Part shown: one piece after another, positions 54,367 to 61,888 of the stretch | How the letters are laid out: each line of letters begins with the position of its first letter | Numbering within the stretch: position 1 is the first letter of the stretch | From: Alicyclobacillaceae bacterium | GTDB taxonomy: Bacteria; Bacillota; Bacilli; Kyrpidiales; Kyrpidiaceae | Direction: 5' to 3' | Assembly (NCBI GenBank): GCA_029961045.1 | Contig: JASBVN010000008.1 | Location: forward strand, 1-64,000 | Length of the DNA stretch: 64,000 bases | Notes under the pieces: generated by a model | Database searches by the model: none | What the model was told of the DNA's origin: nothing | What the model saw: only the letters and a program-made list of their open reading frames with translations | Made by a program: the position numbers and the translations under genes

Positions 54367-56070
54367 ATGCTGCTGGCGCTGGCCATTCGCCACTTTCTGT
54401 TGATCGAGGAAGTCCGAATGAGTTTCGAGCCGGGTTTTCACGTCCTCACCGGAGAAACCGGGGCCGGAAAATCGATTCTTCTCGACGCCCTCGGCCTCGT
54501 TCTCGGCGGAAGGGCTTCGGCCTCCTATGTCCGCTCCGGAGCCGACCGGGCGGTCGTGGAGGCCCTTTTTTCGGTGGAAGGTCGGGCGGACTTGAGGGAG
54601 GATCTGGAGCGGATGGGGATCGAGGCGGGAGACGAGCTGGTCCTGGTTCGGGAAGTGACGGCTCAAGGCAAGAGCATTTGCCGGATCAACGGCCGCACCG
54701 CCACGGTGCAAATGCTCAGGGAGATCGGATCCCGGTTGGTGGACGTCTACGGCCAACAGGAGCACCAAAGCCTGTTGCAACCGGAGCGCTACCGGCGGAT
54801 GTTGGACGGCTACGGCGGCCGGGAGCAGGAAGAACTTCTGGCCCGGTATCGGCGGGCCTACGGCCGGTATCGGGAGGCCAAAAAGGCCTTGGACGAGGCG
54901 CGGATGGGCGAACAAGAGCGCCTGCAGCGAGTGGATTGGCTGTTGTTCCAATTAAGGGAAATCCGGGAGGTATCGCCGGAACCGGGTGAAGAGGAACGGT
55001 TGGAGCAAGAGCGCCGCCGCCTCGCGCACGCCGAGCGGTTGGCGGAAGAAGTGGAGGAGGCCTACCGCCTTCTGTACGGCGACGGCGGGAAGGGGAGTTC
55101 CGCCGTCGATCTGGCGGGTCGAGCACTCGATGCGGCGGAGAAGCTCGCGAAATACGATCCGTCTCTGGCGGGTATACTGGAGATGTTGCAGACGGCCGTG
55201 GCCCATTTGGAGGAAGCGGCTCACGAGCTGCGGCGGTACCGGGAAGGATTGGAGGCCGACCCCGCCCGGCTGGCCGCTGTGGAAGAACGACTGCACCAGA
55301 TTCGGCGGCTGACGAGAAAATTCGGCGGACCGGTGGAAGCCATTCTCCAGACGGCGGCAACCATGGAAGAAGAAGTGGCAAGGCTTCAGGATTATGAGGC
55401 GGACATGGAACGGCGGGTGAGGGAGTTTGAACGGGCCCGTTCGGAGGCGGTTGCCTTGGCCGGGGAGCTGCACCGCCGGCGGCGGGAATTGGCAGAACAA
55501 ATCGAAGGAAAAGTCGAAGAACAACTCCGCCAACTGTCCATGCCCAGGGCCCGTTTCCGGATCGAGGTGGAGGCCGGACCCGAGGATTCGCTGGGGCCGG
55601 AGGGCCTGGACCGGGTGGAATTTCTTTTCAGCGCGAATCCGGGAGAACCGTTGCAACCGCTGGCCCGCACAGCCTCGGGCGGCGAGATGTCCCGCCTCAT
55701 GTTGGGCTTGAAGGTGGTGCTGGCGGACGTCGACGATGTGCCCACCCTGATTTTCGACGAAGTCGACAGCGGCATGAGTGGACAGGCCGCCGTCGCCGTC
55801 GGCGAAAAACTGGCGGAGGCGGCCCGTCGCCGCCAGGTGATCTGCGTGACCCATCTCCCGCAAATTGCCGCCTTGGCCTCCGGTCACCACCGAATCCGGA
55901 AAGAGCAGACGGAGGAGACGACGACGACCGTGGTGGAACCGCTGGGGGAGGAAGACCGGGTGGCGGAACTGGCTCGCATGTTGGCCGGCTCTGGAGCCAC
56001 GGGGACGACGGAACAACAGGCGAGGGAAATGTTGGAACGGGGCGGCCGTTTCCGGAAGCCGGCGGTGTGA
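54367..56070 (+). CDS. recN: DNA repair protein RecN
   Basis: An SMC-like ATPase acting early at double-strand breaks. The 567-residue protein has Walker A GETGAGKS (29-36), a central coiled coil, the signature ASGGEMSRLML, Walker B TLIFDEVDSG and VTHLPQIAA. Full length. Confidence 0.96.
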   Translation: MLLALAIRHFLLIEEVRMSFEPGFHVLTGETGAGKSILLDALGLVLGGRASASYVRSGADRAVVEALFSVEGRADLREDLERMGIEAGDELVLVREVTAQGKSICRINGRTATVQMLREIGSRLVDVYGQQEHQSLLQPERYRRMLDGYGGREQEELLARYRRAYGRYREAKKALDEARMGEQERLQRVDWLLFQLREIREVSPEPGEEERLEQERRRLAHAERLAEEVEEAYRLLYGDGGKGSSAVDLAGRALDAAEKLAKYDPSLAGILEMLQTAVAHLEEAAHELRRYREGLEADPARLAAVEERLHQIRRLTRKFGGPVEAILQTAATMEEEVARLQDYEADMERRVREFERARSEAVALAGELHRRRRELAEQIEGKVEEQLRQLSMPRARFRIEVEAGPEDSLGPEGLDRVEFLFSANPGEPLQPLARTASGGEMSRLMLGLKVVLADVDDVPTLIFDEVDSGMSGQAAVAVGEKLAEAARRRQVICVTHLPQIAALASGHHRIRKEQTEETTTTVVEPLGEEDRVAELARMLAGSGATGTTEQQAREMLERGGRFRKPAV

Positions 56071-56126
56071 ACCCGGGGCCTTGGGAAAGCGGCGCGAAAA
56101 GCGGGCGCTGTGGCAGCTTTTTCGCG

Positions 56127-56157
56127 GCATAGACGGTCCGGTGCGGGGGGCAGGTTA
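56127..56157 (+). promoter_or_regulatory. Putative sigma-F/sigma-G promoter for spoIVB
   Basis: GCATA (56127-56131), a 16-bp spacer and GGGCAGGTTA (56148-56157) fit the forespore promoter consensus (GYATA, N15-16, GGnnAnAnTW) at all but one defined position. spoIVB in B. subtilis is a forespore gene. A hairpin CGCGAAAAGC/GCTTTTTCGCG at 56093-56126 lies just upstream and may end recN transcripts. Confidence 0.5.
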
Positions 56158-56218
56158 TTAGCACGCACAGACGCCTTGGTTGTGGTGGAGGTGCATCCGA
56201 GAAAGGGAGTGGAACGGC

Positions 56219-57508
56219 GTGGCACACCAGCGTCGAAAGTGGATGGGTCTCTTCTTGGCAACCCTTGTCGTCGTGCTGTGCTTTTGCCCTCCTTTTTACC
56301 AGTGGCTCCGGCTCCCAGATACCGTGGAAACGGTCGTTGGTTCCAGTTTGCCGGTCGAAGCCGGCTTTCCCGCCCGACTCGTGGCTTCCCCCACCGGAAA
56401 GGTGACGGTGAGCGGCGCGGAGGGGGGGAGCGGCAAATGGGAGCTTTACGCCCGGGAGCCCGGTCAGGCTCTCGTTCATTTGGAAGTGTTCGGCTTGCCC
56501 CTTCGGCACATGCGCATTCAGGTCATGCCCGAGTGGAAGGTCATTCCCGGAGGCCAGTCCATCGGCGTGAAATTGCGTTCCAAAGGGATCATGGTCGTCG
56601 GATACAATCTGGTTCGGTCCGGACAAAAACAAGTTTCTCCCGGGGAGCAGGCCGACATTAAAGTCGGGGACCGGATCGTGGAGATCGACGGAAGGCCGGT
56701 TCGCACGGTAGACGAAGCGGCCCAGCGCATCCGGGAGGCGGGGGAGGCCCGCCGCGATCTGGAGTTGACCCTTCTGCGGCAAAGGCAGTCTCTGCGCGTC
56801 AAGGTCCATCCGGTGTACGACGAAGACCATCACGCTTACCGGATCGGCCTGTACATCCGCGATTCGGCCGCCGGCGTGGGGACCCTGACGTTTTTCGATC
56901 CTGAGCACCGGGTCTACGGAGCGTTGGGGCACGTGATCGCCGACGTGGATACGGGCCAGCCCATCGAGGTGGGAGAGGGCCAGGTCCTTCATTCATCGAT
57001 CCATTCCATCGATAAAGGACAGAACGGGCAGCCCGGCGAAAAGCGGGGGCAGATGGTGAATGAACACCAGATTCTAGGGAACGTAGTCAAAAATACGCCG
57101 TTCGGCATCTTCGGCGAGATGGACCGGCTGCCGGAGCACGGTCTCTACCGGGACCCCGTTCCCGTGGCGCTGGCCTCTCAGGTCCATCCAGGCCCCGCCA
57201 AGATCCTGACGGTGGTAGAGGGCCAGAAGGTCGAGGCCTTTGACGTCGAAGTGGTGAGCGTGATGAAACAGCGGTACCCCGCCATGAAGGGTATGGTGCT
57301 GAAGGTGACGGACCCGAGGTTGTTGCAAAAAACCGGGGGTATCGTGCAAGGGATGTCGGGAAGCCCCATCCTTCAGGACGGGCGGCTGATCGGGGCGGTG
57401 ACCCACGTCTTCATCAACGATCCGACACAAGGTTACGGCGTGTTTGCGGAATGGATGATGCGAGAGGCCGTCGAAGGTCTCGATGCCTTTCAAGAGGCGG
57501 CCGCGTGA
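56219..57508 (+). CDS. spoIVB: SpoIVB serine protease (S55)
   Basis: Forespore protease secreted into the intermembrane space, where it triggers sigma-K processing. The 429-residue protein has an N-terminal membrane/signal helix (8-24), a PDZ domain (about 105-195) and the S55 catalytic domain. His238 (YGALGHVI), Asp365 (VTDPRLL) and Ser380 (GMSGSP) match B. subtilis His236/Asp363/Ser378 with a constant shift of two. Start GTG 56219 follows AAAGGGAG. spo0A, normally next on the same strand, lies on the opposite strand here. Confidence 0.95.
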   Translation: MAHQRRKWMGLFLATLVVVLCFCPPFYQWLRLPDTVETVVGSSLPVEAGFPARLVASPTGKVTVSGAEGGSGKWELYAREPGQALVHLEVFGLPLRHMRIQVMPEWKVIPGGQSIGVKLRSKGIMVVGYNLVRSGQKQVSPGEQADIKVGDRIVEIDGRPVRTVDEAAQRIREAGEARRDLELTLLRQRQSLRVKVHPVYDEDHHAYRIGLYIRDSAAGVGTLTFFDPEHRVYGALGHVIADVDTGQPIEVGEGQVLHSSIHSIDKGQNGQPGEKRGQMVNEHQILGNVVKNTPFGIFGEMDRLPEHGLYRDPVPVALASQVHPGPAKILTVVEGQKVEAFDVEVVSVMKQRYPAMKGMVLKVTDPRLLQKTGGIVQGMSGSPILQDGRLIGAVTHVFINDPTQGYGVFAEWMMREAVEGLDAFQEAAA

Positions 57509-57519
57509 CAACGGGGAAC

Positions 57520-57644
57520 GGGGCTGTCCCAAAGGGCGGTTTCACCGCCCGAGGGGGCGGCCCTTTCTGTCGCTTTTAACCGAAGTCCTCCTTCACGACG
57601 GGGGCCGTCCCGCACATGGCCGGCCGCTTTTGGGACAGCTCCCC
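57520..57644. repeat. Inverted-repeat element between spoIVB and spo0A
   Basis: GCTGTCCCAAA at 57523-57533 is perfectly repeated in inverse as TTTGGGACAGC at 57629-57639, each end extended by CCCC/GGGG-type bases. The 125-bp interval resembles a small non-autonomous element; GGGGCTGTCCCAAAA-type ends occur in several insertion sequence families. No target duplication is visible. It also contains GC hairpins (GGGCGGT-TTC-ACCGCCC at 57534-57550; AAAGGGC/GCCCTTT at 57531-57565) that could terminate transcription from both convergent genes. Confidence 0.5.
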
Positions 57645-57652
57645 GCTTCGCT

Positions 57653-58441
57653 TCAGCCGAGCCGGACGTTGAGCCGGAGCCGGTCGGCCACCATGGCGAT
57701 AAACTCCGAGTTGGTGGGTTTGCTTTTGCCGATGTTGACGGTGTGACCGAAAACCGATCCGATGGTCTCCAAATTGCCTCGGCCCCACGCCACTTCAATG
57801 GCGTGGCGGATGGCCCGTTCGACCCGCGAGGGTGTGGTGTTGTATTTTTCTGCAATTCTTGGATAAAGAATTTTTGTAATTGAACCTAAAATCTCAACGT
57901 CTTGATAAACCATTCGGATGGCTTCCCGCAAATACTGATATCCTTTGATATGAGCCGGCACTCCGATTTCGTGAATGATCTGGGTGATGTCGGCTTCGAT
58001 GTTCCGCTTGGGGGAAGAAGCCGGCGCCGTGCCGTTGCCACCCGCCGATCCGGATGCGGGCGCCGAACCGGTGGCCACTTGGCGGATTCGGTTTGCCAGG
58101 ATTTCCATATCAAAGGGCTTCAAAATGTAGTAAGCCGCTCCCAGTTCCACGGCCCGCTTGGTGACGCCCTCCTGGCCGAACGCGGTCAACATGATGAATT
58201 TCGGAGAAGTCGAATGCTGTTTGGCCTGTACTTTTTCCAGCACTCCGATCCCGTCGAGAATGGGCATGATGATGTCGAGGATGACGATGTCCGGACGGAG
58301 TTCTTCGATGCTGTCCACCACTTCTCGCCCGTTAAACGCCAGCCCCACAACCTCCATATCCGGAAGGCCGGCGATGTAATCCTGAAGCAGTTGCGCGAAT
58401 TCGCGGTTATCATCACCGATGAGGACTTTGATCGACGCCAC
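57653..58441 (-). CDS. spo0A: Sporulation master regulator Spo0A
   Basis: Response regulator that commits cells to sporulation. The 262-residue protein has a receiver with Asp10, Asp11, phospho-acceptor Asp56 (VILDIIMP) and Lys in ILKPFD, a Gly/Ser/Pro linker, and the Spo0A DNA-binding domain with [34 protein letters not shown] and [13 protein letters not shown]. Start GTG 58441 matches the family N-terminus, but the only good Shine-Dalgarno is 32 bases upstream with a hairpin between. Convergent with spoIVB, unlike other Bacilli. Confidence 0.97.
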   Translation of the reverse strand: MASIKVLIGDDNREFAQLLQDYIAGLPDMEVVGLAFNGREVVDSIEELRPDIVILDIIMPILDGIGVLEKVQAKQHSTSPKFIMLTAFGQEGVTKRAVELGAAYYILKPFDMEILANRIRQVATGSAPASGSAGGNGTAPASSPKRNIEADITQIIHEIGVPAHIKGYQYLREAIRMVYQDVEILGSITKILYPRIAEKYNTTPSRVERAIRHAIEVAWGRGNLETIGSVFGHTVNIGKSKPTNSEFIAMVADRLRLNVRLG

Positions 58442-58446
58442 GGTCG

Positions 58447-58482
58447 GCCTGGTCGTGCATGGAACCAGGCGTACACCTCCTT
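58447..58482 (-). promoter_or_regulatory. Unusual spo0A translation start region with hairpin spacer
   Basis: On the minus strand a perfect AAGGAGGTG (58482-58474) is followed by a 7-bp stem, GCCTGGT/ACCAGGC (58470-58464 with 58453-58447; 10-nt loop), then 5 bases and GTG. With the hairpin formed the spacing is 3 + 5 = 8 nt, ideal; without it 32 nt. A 15-codon frame starting at ATG 58460 (ends 58413) overlaps the spo0A start out of frame and is a competing explanation. Confidence 0.55.
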
Positions 58483-58557
58483 ATCATGACAATGGTGCCC
58501 CGCGGCGGGGCGTGCTCACGGCGACGTTCGCCGGCAAAACGGTTGCACATCATTTCC

Positions 58558-58584
58558 ATTCGACGCCGGACGGGGAGATCCTTC
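58558..58584 (-). promoter_or_regulatory. Sigma-H promoter for spo0A with 0A-like box
   Basis: Minus-strand GAAGGATCT (58584-58576), an 11-bp spacer and GTCGAAT (58564-58558) fit the sigma-H consensus (RnAGGAWWW, N11-12, RnnGAAT) with one mismatch. CGTCGAA (58565-58559), a 6/7 match to the Spo0A box TGTCGAA, overlaps the -10. This parallels the sigma-H-driven, Spo0A-controlled spo0A promoter of B. subtilis. Confidence 0.65.
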
Positions 58585-58614
58585 TATCGGCCAGAAAAAT
58601 TTGGGCCGCCTTCG

Positions 58615-58643
58615 TTGACCCTACTGTGCTCCTTTTGTAAGGT
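58615..58643 (+). promoter_or_regulatory. Putative promoter for the radical SAM gene
   Basis: TTGACC (58615-58620), a 17-bp spacer and a weak -10 TAAGGT (58638-58643), 27 bases before the start codon. Confidence 0.4.
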
Positions 58644-58669
58644 TAATGAAGGTAGAGGAGGAGTTGGCG

Positions 58670-59800
58670 ATGACCGTTTCCGGTTCGCGGAAAGCGATCA
58701 GTGCGGCGTTTGATCCATGGGATCCCCTCCTGTCGCGGGACGATTCGGGGGATACCCGGTTGACCAGCATCGAAGTGACGGTGACTCACCAATGCAATTT
58801 GCGCTGCGAACATTGTGCTGTCGGGGAATGGCTGACCCGCCGGGAGTCGCGGCAGAACTTGGAAGAGCTGTTGGCCCGTCTCGATGAGATCGAGGATCTC
58901 ACCACCCTGAGCATTACGGGAGGTGAGCCCAGTTACCGCGATGATGTGGTGGACGATGTGGTCGTTCCCCTGCTGCGGTATGCCAAGGGGCGGGGTTGCT
59001 ACACCCAGGTCAACACCAATTTAACCCTAGAGATCGACCGGTACCGCCGGATGGCGCCGTATGTCGATGTGCTCCACATCACGCACAATTACACCGGCCC
59101 GCGGGATTTCGGCGATATCGTCTTCGGAAAGATGGAGCGGCGACCCGGTTCCGAAACGGCGGAGAGGTTGTTCCGCCGGCTCGAGGAAAACACCCGGGCG
59201 CTGGCGGCGGAGGGGGTCTTCGTGTCGGCGGAATCGATGATGAGCCCGCGGACCCGGGGAAAGTTGGCCGCCATTCACCGGCGTCTGGCGGAGATGGGGG
59301 TGCGCCGCCACGAAATCCACCCCCTTTACCCCTGCGATTTTGCCAAGGATTTGAACCTGTTGAGCCTGGATGAACTGCGGGCCGAGATTCACGCCCTTCT
59401 CGACGGCCGGGACCCGGGAGTGTGGATTTTATTCGGCACCCTGCCCTTTTACGCCTGCAGCGAGGATCCGAGGGACCGGGAGCTGTTGGCCCGCATTTTC
59501 CGGACGCCGAACACGACGGTGCGAAACGACCCGGACGGCCGTAACCGCCTCAACGTCAATCTGCTGACCGGAGGAATTTACGTTCAAGATTTTGCCGATT
59601 TGGGACCCATCGGCGATTGGCGCCGCGAGCCGATCCGGGCGGCTTTCCAGCGGTGGCAGAGGGAGTGGTGGAGCAGCCGGTTGAACTGTTGCTGCCCGCA
59701 TGCCCGGTGCCTGGGCCCCAATCTGATCGTCGCCGACACCTATTACCGAGGCGTGGATTTTTCCGCTCGAAGGGCTTCCGAGGAATGGTCGGCCGTGTGA
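58670..59800 (+). CDS. yfkAB: Radical SAM protein, YfkAB-like (CxCxxxxC type)
   Basis: A 376-residue radical SAM enzyme. The cluster motif is CNLRCEHC (Cys42, Cys46, Cys49), followed by SITGGEPSYRDD. Near the C-terminus the cluster-like CCCPHARC contains the CxCxxxxC pattern that defines the YfkA/YfkB family, probably a second metal site. The reaction is unknown. Start ATG 58670 has GAGGAGGAG. It is divergent from spo0A and its last 58 bases overlap the convergent DUF2334 gene. Confidence 0.87.
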   Translation: MTVSGSRKAISAAFDPWDPLLSRDDSGDTRLTSIEVTVTHQCNLRCEHCAVGEWLTRRESRQNLEELLARLDEIEDLTTLSITGGEPSYRDDVVDDVVVPLLRYAKGRGCYTQVNTNLTLEIDRYRRMAPYVDVLHITHNYTGPRDFGDIVFGKMERRPGSETAERLFRRLEENTRALAAEGVFVSAESMMSPRTRGKLAAIHRRLAEMGVRRHEIHPLYPCDFAKDLNLLSLDELRAEIHALLDGRDPGVWILFGTLPFYACSEDPRDRELLARIFRTPNTTVRNDPDGRNRLNVNLLTGGIYVQDFADLGPIGDWRREPIRAAFQRWQREWWSSRLNCCCPHARCLGPNLIVADTYYRGVDFSARRASEEWSAV

Positions 59801-61707
59801 AGGCCGGCGGGAGTCCATCCGAAATAGCTCACCGCTGTGTCCACGATCAATCCCCCTCCGGCGGAGACGACCCCGACACAGGGGCGGCCGTCGCCCCACC
59901 GGCCGGCCGCCAGTCGTCCGCCGGAAGCCATCCAGGGACCGAAGGGCCGGGAGATCGCCGTGCACTCGGCCCCGTTCCAGGTCCACGCCAACCACAGGCC
60001 GTCCGCGGGCGCATACCCCACCAGAACCGGCGCCGCCGTTCCGGATCCATCCGGAGGAAGGGCGGCCAGTTGCAGACGGGGAGGGAGATAGGTCTCGCGG
60101 GATACGACCTTCCCCGGCCCATCGAGGCGGTACAGGGACAATTTTCCTGTCAACGGGTTGTACCGGGCCAACTCGTCCGCTTCCGCCGGACTCTTGTTCC
60201 GGCTTTGCGGAACGACCAACCAATCGGCCCCCGCTTCTCCGGGGATGCTTCCCGCGTACTCCGGCCGGCGGGGCGGAGGGGACAGGGCGAACACGTCGGC
60301 GTCCCCTGAGGGGTGAAGGACCGCCACCGCCGGACGTCCGCCCGCAAAGCGACCCGCGGAGATTCGGTCTCCTTTCCGGATCGGGATGCCGAGAGTCACG
60401 GGGGAAAAGAACGATGTTCCCCCCGAAAGGCACAGGTACAGCCGTCCCGCGCCGGTGTCGAGAAGCAATAGGTCCGCCTTTCCGTCGCCGTTGGCATCCA
60501 CGGCCGCCAGTCCGTCCGGACGCAGTCCCCCGGGCAATTTCAGCCATGCGGAAGCGGGTTTTTGCGGACTGTTGCGCAGTCTTCCCCGGGCGGAGGGCGT
60601 GACCCACACGGTTCCCGAGGCCGAATCGCAGCTCACGAAGTCGTCTTCCGCACCTCCTGACACCGGACCGGTCGTCCAAAGGTCCCCTGGAAGGGAAAAT
60701 CGCCAGGCCGGTTGGAGGGGGACCACTTGGTGGAGGCTTTCAAAGACATATCCCTCCCGGCGCAGTCCGTCGATCAGGCGGTGCAGGTAGGATTTCTGGC
60801 CGGCCCGGTAACGGTAGAGGGGAAGGCCGTCTTTCCACACCGGGCGCCCGCTTTCCTCTACCGGTTCCAAAAAAGGGAACTCCAAGACGGGGTGAAAGTA
60901 AAAACTCCCCAATCCATCGAAATAATCCGCTTTATCGAGGATCCGCTGAATCGATTTCTCCGGGTCCGTGGAGCGGACATAGCCGAGCGGCGTCGGAATG
61001 TAGACCGATCCCCGGACGCCGCCGAATTCTTTGTCTTTGGGCACTAGATCTTTAAGGGAGCGCAGGGAACTCCGGTCCGGCTCGTAGATGACTCCTACCG
61101 CGGCCTGAAAGACCCGCTCCTGTTCCGGCGAAGCCCAGTAGTGCGGACTTTCCCAGAAGGCCGGCCGGAGGCCCGCCGCGGCGAAGGCCCGTTCGCTGGC
61201 GTTCAGTCGAAGGGCGGCATATTCGGGAGACCGGCTCGCCGGTTCGCCGGGGACGTCGAATTCCCGTCCAATGGTGGTGACCGTTTCCGGTTTGCGGGCA
61301 TCGGGTGTTCCGAATTGGTGGGTGTACCCGTGCATGCCGATCACGGCTCCCCGGGATTCGGCTTCCCGCAAAAGCTGCACGAAGCGGGCGGTCTGGGCGT
61401 CCGGCTCGGAAATGTCGTAGACGACCGGTTTTCCTCCGGGATCCGTCCCCACATAACGGGGGATCACGGTGATTTGGTACGGAACCCCCGCTTCGGCGAG
61501 TCCGTCCAGTACGGCTCTCAACTTGCCCATGTCCTCCCAATCCCGGTAAGGAGGCCCAGGCGATACATCTTCCAACCGGAGTAAAGCCACGTGGCGGCGT
61601 TCCGACCACAGTTCCGGGTAGACCGATGTCGCGGTTTGGACGGGAATAAAGAGAATCAGGAGTATGATCACCGCTATTTGCACCCACCGGGGTGGGTTCT
61701 GCCGCAT
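59743..61707 (-). CDS. DUF2334 deacetylase-like protein with beta-propeller-like C-terminus
   Basis: A 654-residue membrane-anchored or secreted protein. Residues 10-27 are a signal/membrane helix. Residues about 38-330 match DUF2334, a polysaccharide-deacetylase-like fold: ALLRLEDVSPG with its acidic pair, GMHGYTHQFG (126-133) and FHPVLEF. The C-terminal half looks like FG-GAP/VCBS propeller repeats, with a calcium-type DANGDGKAD at 404-412. A glycan substrate in the envelope is likely but unproven. Start ATG 61707 follows GAGGAGG. The end overlaps the radical SAM gene. Confidence 0.78.
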   Translation of the reverse strand: MRQNPPRWVQIAVIILLILFIPVQTATSVYPELWSERRHVALLRLEDVSPGPPYRDWEDMGKLRAVLDGLAEAGVPYQITVIPRYVGTDPGGKPVVYDISEPDAQTARFVQLLREAESRGAVIGMHGYTHQFGTPDARKPETVTTIGREFDVPGEPASRSPEYAALRLNASERAFAAAGLRPAFWESPHYWASPEQERVFQAAVGVIYEPDRSSLRSLKDLVPKDKEFGGVRGSVYIPTPLGYVRSTDPEKSIQRILDKADYFDGLGSFYFHPVLEFPFLEPVEESGRPVWKDGLPLYRYRAGQKSYLHRLIDGLRREGYVFESLHQVVPLQPAWRFSLPGDLWTTGPVSGGAEDDFVSCDSASGTVWVTPSARGRLRNSPQKPASAWLKLPGGLRPDGLAAVDANGDGKADLLLLDTGAGRLYLCLSGGTSFFSPVTLGIPIRKGDRISAGRFAGGRPAVAVLHPSGDADVFALSPPPRRPEYAGSIPGEAGADWLVVPQSRNKSPAEADELARYNPLTGKLSLYRLDGPGKVVSRETYLPPRLQLAALPPDGSGTAAPVLVGYAPADGLWLAWTWNGAECTAISRPFGPWMASGGRLAAGRWGDGRPCVGVVSAGGGLIVDTAVSYFGWTPAGLHTADHSSEALRAEKSTPR

Positions 61708-61749
61708 TCGAATCCTCCTCGCCCTTTGTGAAATTCTAGTACCATCTTA

Positions 61750-61777
61750 GCATCATAGAGGAACGGGCGCATCATAG
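61750..61777. repeat. Direct repeat upstream of the DUF2334 gene
   Basis: GCATCATAG occurs at 61750-61758 and 61769-61777, 19 bases start to start (about two helical turns), in the region divergent to the DUF2334 and S8 protease genes. It could be a regulator site. No convincing promoter consensus was found here. Confidence 0.4.
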
Positions 61778-61888
61778 ATTGACGGGATTTTCCGCCGTCC
61801 GGCCGGCATAGGAGGCGCCTTTGGGTCCACACTAGTGGATAAAACCACAATGACCGGGCCGCCGCCCGGCCGCGGGAGGGACCGATCC

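Noticed and set aside
57520-57644. Calling a complete insertion sequence
   Set aside because: Too short to encode a transposase, and no target duplication at the ends.
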